A stretch of DNA of 33,956 nucleotides, taken from the NCBI GenBank assembly GCA_049302575.1, contig JBAQMG010000075.1:1-33956 (forward strand). The letters are read 5' to 3'. The notes below the pieces were generated by a model, which was given only the letters and a program-made list of their open reading frames with translations, was not told the DNA's origin and did no database searches. The stretch is from JBAQMG01 sp049302575 (lineage in GTDB: Bacteria; Bacillota; Desulfitobacteriia; Desulfitobacteriales; Desulfitobacteriaceae). Below are positions 30,675 to 33,956 of this stretch, piece after piece. How positions within the stretch are numbered: the stretch's first letter is position 1; each line of letters begins with the position of its first letter. The translations under genes and the position numbers were made by a program.

Positions 30675-31874
30675 ATGTGGGGGTTAGGAAAAAGAGATTT
30701 TGTGTTGTTCTTGCTGGCCAGCGCTGTGTTAGGTATTAGTCAAAGTATTGATACTTCCTTTTTTAATAACTTTCTGAATGATAGTTATCACGTGACCATC
30801 AGCCAGAGAACCCTCTTAGAGCTCCCTCGGGAATTTCCAGGGTTTGCAGTTGTCTTTATGACAGGTCTATTGTTTTCCTTAGGAGATGTTCGAACTGCTG
30901 CCATAGCGAACCTCCTTGGTGGACTTGGGGCTCTCGGTCTAGCCTTCTGGCCGCCGGAATACCTTCCCATGATTGGTTGGCTGACAATTTACAGCATGGG
31001 CCAGCATTTATTTATGCCCATGTCTAACAGTATCGGCATGAATCTAGCAAACGAGGGTCAAATGGGCAAACGGCTGGGCCAGATTAACTCTGTCAACACA
31101 GCCGTCTTTCTCTTTACTAGTTTGGTCACTGCTCTCTTATTTAGGTATATCAAAATCGACTACCATTTAGCCTTCTCTCTTGCTGCAGTAGGTTTCTTCC
31201 TCTCAGCTGTACTTATACTTTCAATGAAACCCCCTCACCCTGGGAAACGAGTGGGGAAACGCTTTGTTCTTCGCCAAGAATATAAAGTTTTCTATGGGCT
31301 GAGTATGCTTTTTGGCGCAAGGAAACAGATATTTATTACCTTTGGACCTTGGGTACTTATTAAAGTATTTAACCAAGGAGTCGCTACTTTTGCCATCTTA
31401 AGCTTTTTTATTGCCGGACTCGGGATTTTTTTTAAGCCCTTTATCGGTCACCTAATCGACAGTGTAGGCGAGCGCTTTGTTTTAGCGGGGGAAGCTGTCT
31501 CTTTGATTCTTATCTGCCTAGGTTATGCCTTTACCAAAGGAGTCTTGGATAATTTAGGGTTGGGGTACATCGCTTTGTACATCATCTGTGCTCTATTTGT
31601 TCTGGATCAAATGCTTGCCGCAGTGAGTATGGCTAGAGCAACCTATCTTAAGAAAATAGCCCTGACTGCCGAGGATGTTTCTCCTACATTGTCCATGGGA
31701 ATAACCTTTGATCATGTAGTTTCCATGTTCGTGCCCTTTCTAGGAGGATTTATCTGGACAGTTCTGGGCTATGAGTATGTGTTTATCGGCGGTGCCGCAA
31801 TTGCTACTTTAAATTTACTGTTGACAACTAGGATCAAGCCGAAGAGTAAACTCCTCAATAAAACCTATCATTAA
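30675..31874 (+). CDS. MFS transporter
   Basis: The protein has 399 residues and about 11-12 membrane helices, starting at ATG 30675 with AGAGGAT about 8 bases upstream. Cytoplasmic loop features between helices 2 and 3 are weak; the long central loop (KPPHPGKRVGKRFVLRQEYK) separates two six-helix halves, as in the major facilitator superfamily. No substrate motif is recognisable. It follows the thiamine ABC operon by 81 bases with no terminator that I can see between them, so regulation by the TPP riboswitch is possible but not shown. Confidence 0.8.
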   Translation: MWGLGKRDFVLFLLASAVLGISQSIDTSFFNNFLNDSYHVTISQRTLLELPREFPGFAVVFMTGLLFSLGDVRTAAIANLLGGLGALGLAFWPPEYLPMIGWLTIYSMGQHLFMPMSNSIGMNLANEGQMGKRLGQINSVNTAVFLFTSLVTALLFRYIKIDYHLAFSLAAVGFFLSAVLILSMKPPHPGKRVGKRFVLRQEYKVFYGLSMLFGARKQIFITFGPWVLIKVFNQGVATFAILSFFIAGLGIFFKPFIGHLIDSVGERFVLAGEAVSLILICLGYAFTKGVLDNLGLGYIALYIICALFVLDQMLAAVSMARATYLKKIALTAEDVSPTLSMGITFDHVVSMFVPFLGGFIWTVLGYEYVFIGGAAIATLNLLLTTRIKPKSKLLNKTYH

Positions 31875-32018
31875 ACCTCCTTTACTGTCCAAAGAGGTCT
31901 AGCATAATTAGAAAGCACCTGCTGTCGTTTCAACAGTTACTCAAAAATATTTACCCATACAATTATTCACTACCAATCAATTTACTTTGGGTACTCCAAA
32001 CCTATCGCTCTTCGGAAA
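31875..32018. other. Short intergenic gap between convergent genes
   Basis: The MFS and dedA genes converge here. CCTCcTTT/AAAGAGG (31876-31898) is a weak hairpin without a U-tract. No other feature is visible. Confidence 0.35.
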
Positions 32019-32675
32019 TTACAATATTATCTTCTTCCTTGCATTTAACCATGTAATAACAGCAGGTAGCAATGAAACTAGAATTATTCCGAGTATTACA
32101 TAAGTGAAATTGTTTTTGACTGCCGGAATATTTCCAAAAAAGTATCCACCCATCATAAAAGTTAAGACCCAAGCAAGGGCACCTATTGAATTGTACATCG
32201 TAAATTTAGCAAGGTTCATTTTGCCTACTCCCGCTACAAAAGGCGCAAAAGTCCGCAATATAGGTAAAAACCTAGATAGTAAGATTGCTTTCCCGCCATG
32301 CTTTTCATAAAATGCATTAGCTTTTTCAATATATTCCTTTTTGATAATCCGATTAATCAACGGTAATTTACTATTTTCGAGTATTCTATGACCGATCATT
32401 TTCCCGATGAAATAGTTTAGAGTGTTTCCACCAATCGCCGCAATTAACAAGATCACTACTGCCAATTTAAAATCCAAAGCTCCAGTCGCACCTAATGCTC
32501 CAATCACAAAGAGCAAGGAATCTCCAGGCAGAAACGGTGTCACAACCAGTCCCGTTTCACAAAAAATAATCAGAAACAGTATTAAATACGACCAAGCGCC
32601 ATAGCTCTGGATTATCACAGCCAAATGCTTGTCTATGTGTACTACAAAGTCTAGACATTGAGTGATTATTTCCAT
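32019..32675 (-). CDS. DedA family membrane protein
   Basis: The protein has 218 residues from ATG 32673-32675, with AGGAGG 5 bases upstream. The family motifs are present: FCETGLVVTPFLPGDSLLF, NTLNYFIGKMIG, and HGGKAILLSRFLPILRTFAP with the conserved Arg pair. Four or more membrane helices plus two re-entrant segments are expected. DedA proteins act in undecaprenyl-phosphate or phospholipid recycling across the membrane, in support of envelope growth and charge balance. It is monocistronic and divergent from helD. Confidence 0.93.
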   Translation of the reverse strand: MEIITQCLDFVVHIDKHLAVIIQSYGAWSYLILFLIIFCETGLVVTPFLPGDSLLFVIGALGATGALDFKLAVVILLIAAIGGNTLNYFIGKMIGHRILENSKLPLINRIIKKEYIEKANAFYEKHGGKAILLSRFLPILRTFAPFVAGVGKMNLAKFTMYNSIGALAWVLTFMMGGYFFGNIPAVKNNFTYVILGIILVSLLPAVITWLNARKKIIL

Positions 32676-32712
32676 GAAACCTCCTAAAATTTTTGTGTTT
32701 CGTCAATTTTTT

Positions 32713-32746
32713 AAAAAACTCTAGCCCTCTTCAGCTAGAGTTTTTT
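32713..32746 (-). terminator. Perfect 13-bp terminator hairpin in the dedA/helD spacer
   Basis: AAAAAACTCTAGC (32713-32725) and GCTAGAGTTTTTT (32734-32746) form a symmetric hairpin that ends in T-runs on both strands. On the minus strand it lies 38 bases before the dedA ATG, inside its likely leader. Confidence 0.75.
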
Positions 32747-32904
32747 CAACTACTATATTAATAAATTTGAATCTCATTAATAATTTTGATATAATTCAAT
32801 GTCAGGACACAAAATCCCCATATTACTTGGTATTTTACAACAATATCTTATCATCCATAACATGGGTTGTCAAGCAACCTCAGACGATTTTAGGAGGCAT
32901 AGCT

Positions 32905-33956
32905 ATGAGTAGCGACTATGAACACAACCTAACCGAGGAACTTGAATACCTCAAGAAAACGTTAGTCATAATCAAGCGGGAATTACAAAAGGGCATGGAA
33001 TTGCAAGCTACTCGAGAAAGCAAGCTCCTAGCTTTTAGACAAGACATGTGGGAAGAGACTGTTCATCATTCCAGCGATTTCGATAAGCTGACGGAATTTA
33101 ATCAATATCTCACTGAAGAAAATATTCTAATTGCCAACTTTGAAACTTCACGCAAGCTGGTTGTAAACTACAGAAAGGTAAGACTCTCCCCCTATTTCGG
33201 GCGTTTTGATTTTATCGAGGATGGTTTTGAAGATCAGGAAAAAATGTATATTGGCTTAGCAACTGTCATAGATCCAGAAACCCGTGATATTTTAGTTTAT
33301 GACTGGCGTTCCCCGATTTCGAGCATTTTTTACCAATACGAATTGGGTGAAGCCGCCTATCAGGCTCCCTCTGGAATTTTTTCAGGCAAGGTAACCCTCA
33401 AAAGACAGTATAAAATTGAAAACTCAGAATTAAAGTATTTTTTCGATTGCAGTATCCAGATTAATGATGAAATGCTCCAAGAAGTATTATGCCGTAACTC
33501 CTCAGCTCAAATGAGAAATATCGTGGAAACTATTCAAAAGGAACAAGATATCATCATTCGGGATACTGATAATGAACTCTTGATTGTACAAGGCGTCGCC
33601 GGTAGCGGCAAAACCTCAATCGCCCTACACCGGATTGCCTTTCTCCTTTATCATGGCCTAAGTTCAAAGCTAAACTCCAACAGTATTTTGATCATTTCCC
33701 CCAATTTCACGTTTAGTAAATATATTTCTAATGTTCTTCCAGAGCTTGGGGAGGAGCAAGTCAAACAAACAACCTTTGATGAGCTTGTTGTTACGCATTT
33801 CAAGGATAGATTGGCAGTTGAAACCCGCAATGATCAGCTTGAAGCTTTGATTTTAAAACGCAATGCTCCGACTGAAGCTACCAAAAGGCAGAACATCAAG
33901 TTCAAGGGTTCCCGACAATTTACTCAGCTGTTAGATAGGTTAATACTCCATTACGA
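32905..33956 (+). CDS. helD: HelD-like RNA polymerase recycling helicase (5' part, cut by window edge)
   Basis: An open frame of 350 codons runs from ATG 32905, with AGGAGG about 7 bases upstream, to the edge of the window. The N-terminus is a long coiled-coil-like helix pair (about 1-90), the arm that enters the polymerase channel in HelD. It is followed by SPYFGRFDF and DPETRDILVYDWRSPISS, typical of HelD, and VQGVAGSGKTSIALHRIAFL with the Walker A motif near residue 230. HelD is a superfamily 1 helicase relative that releases stalled or inactive RNA polymerase from DNA. Motifs III to VI lie beyond the window, so integrity of the gene cannot be judged. Confidence 0.93.
   Translation, partial: MSSDYEHNLTEELEYLKKTLVIIKRELQKGMELQATRESKLLAFRQDMWEETVHHSSDFDKLTEFNQYLTEENILIANFETSRKLVVNYRKVRLSPYFGRFDFIEDGFEDQEKMYIGLATVIDPETRDILVYDWRSPISSIFYQYELGEAAYQAPSGIFSGKVTLKRQYKIENSELKYFFDCSIQINDEMLQEVLCRNSSAQMRNIVETIQKEQDIIIRDTDNELLIVQGVAGSGKTSIALHRIAFLLYHGLSSKLNSNSILIISPNFTFSKYISNVLPELGEEQVKQTTFDELVVTHFKDRLAVETRNDQLEALILKRNAPTEATKRQNIKFKGSRQFTQLLDRLILHY

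Overview
The window looks like a chromosomal segment of a low-GC, flagellated, anaerobic Firmicute, most likely a clostridial relative of Desulfosporosinus or Desulfitobacterium. This is an inference from GGAGG-type ribosome sites, TTG and GTG starts, a motAB/yaaR/cheR block, a TPP-riboswitch thiamine-precursor transporter, molybdenum hydroxylase genes, an aryl-CoA ligase and traces of a selenium-linked purine pathway. No marker fixes the genus.

Layout. 1-129: start of an flgM-like gene (minus). 497-3565: motA, motB, a YaaR/DUF327 gene and cheR (plus). 3649-6880: a low-density stretch with a coiled-coil pseudogene, small unknown genes, a one-half DMT transporter, a GC-rich element resembling the end of an IS200/IS605 unit, the RNase P RNA with its promoter, a 46-aa ORF, degenerate repeats and an ISL3 transposase remnant. 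6887-10036 (minus): ridA, a hairpin-rich GC-rich intergenic block, an amidohydrolase, and a chimeric relic in which a YgeY-type hydrolase is joined to the C-terminus of a selenium-type xanthine dehydrogenase. 10420-12081 (plus): a solitary aryl-CoA ligase. 12392-14062: ubiB-like kinase. 14358-14913: an internally deleted PLP enzyme.

15090-24654 (minus) holds two head-to-tail blocks. The first runs ABC exporter - xdhA - xdhB - xdhC - 14-codon ORF. The second is a three-gene chaperone set: GrpE-like, atypical Hsp70, and a TPR protein whose J-like domain has NPP where HPD is expected. serC follows upstream with its own promoter. 26155-27417 holds a DUF1003 fragment, an 83-aa beta-rich protein and a nitroreductase. 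27569-30593 is a TPP-riboswitch-controlled operon (thiamine-binding protein, permease, NMT1-like lipoprotein, ATPase), followed by an MFS transporter, dedA (minus) and the start of helD (plus), cut by the window edge.

The main stories are: (1) a second, divergent Hsp70 system with linked changes in the J motif and Hsp70 linker; (2) decay of a selenium-linked purine catabolic locus by a microhomology deletion while an intact xdhABC remains nearby; (3) a motA leader in which a hairpin appears to bring a distant Shine-Dalgarno sequence next to the start codon; and (4) a cluster of hairpins with GGA in their loops between ridA and the amidohydrolase. I found no CRISPR array, prophage, tRNA or intact insertion sequence.
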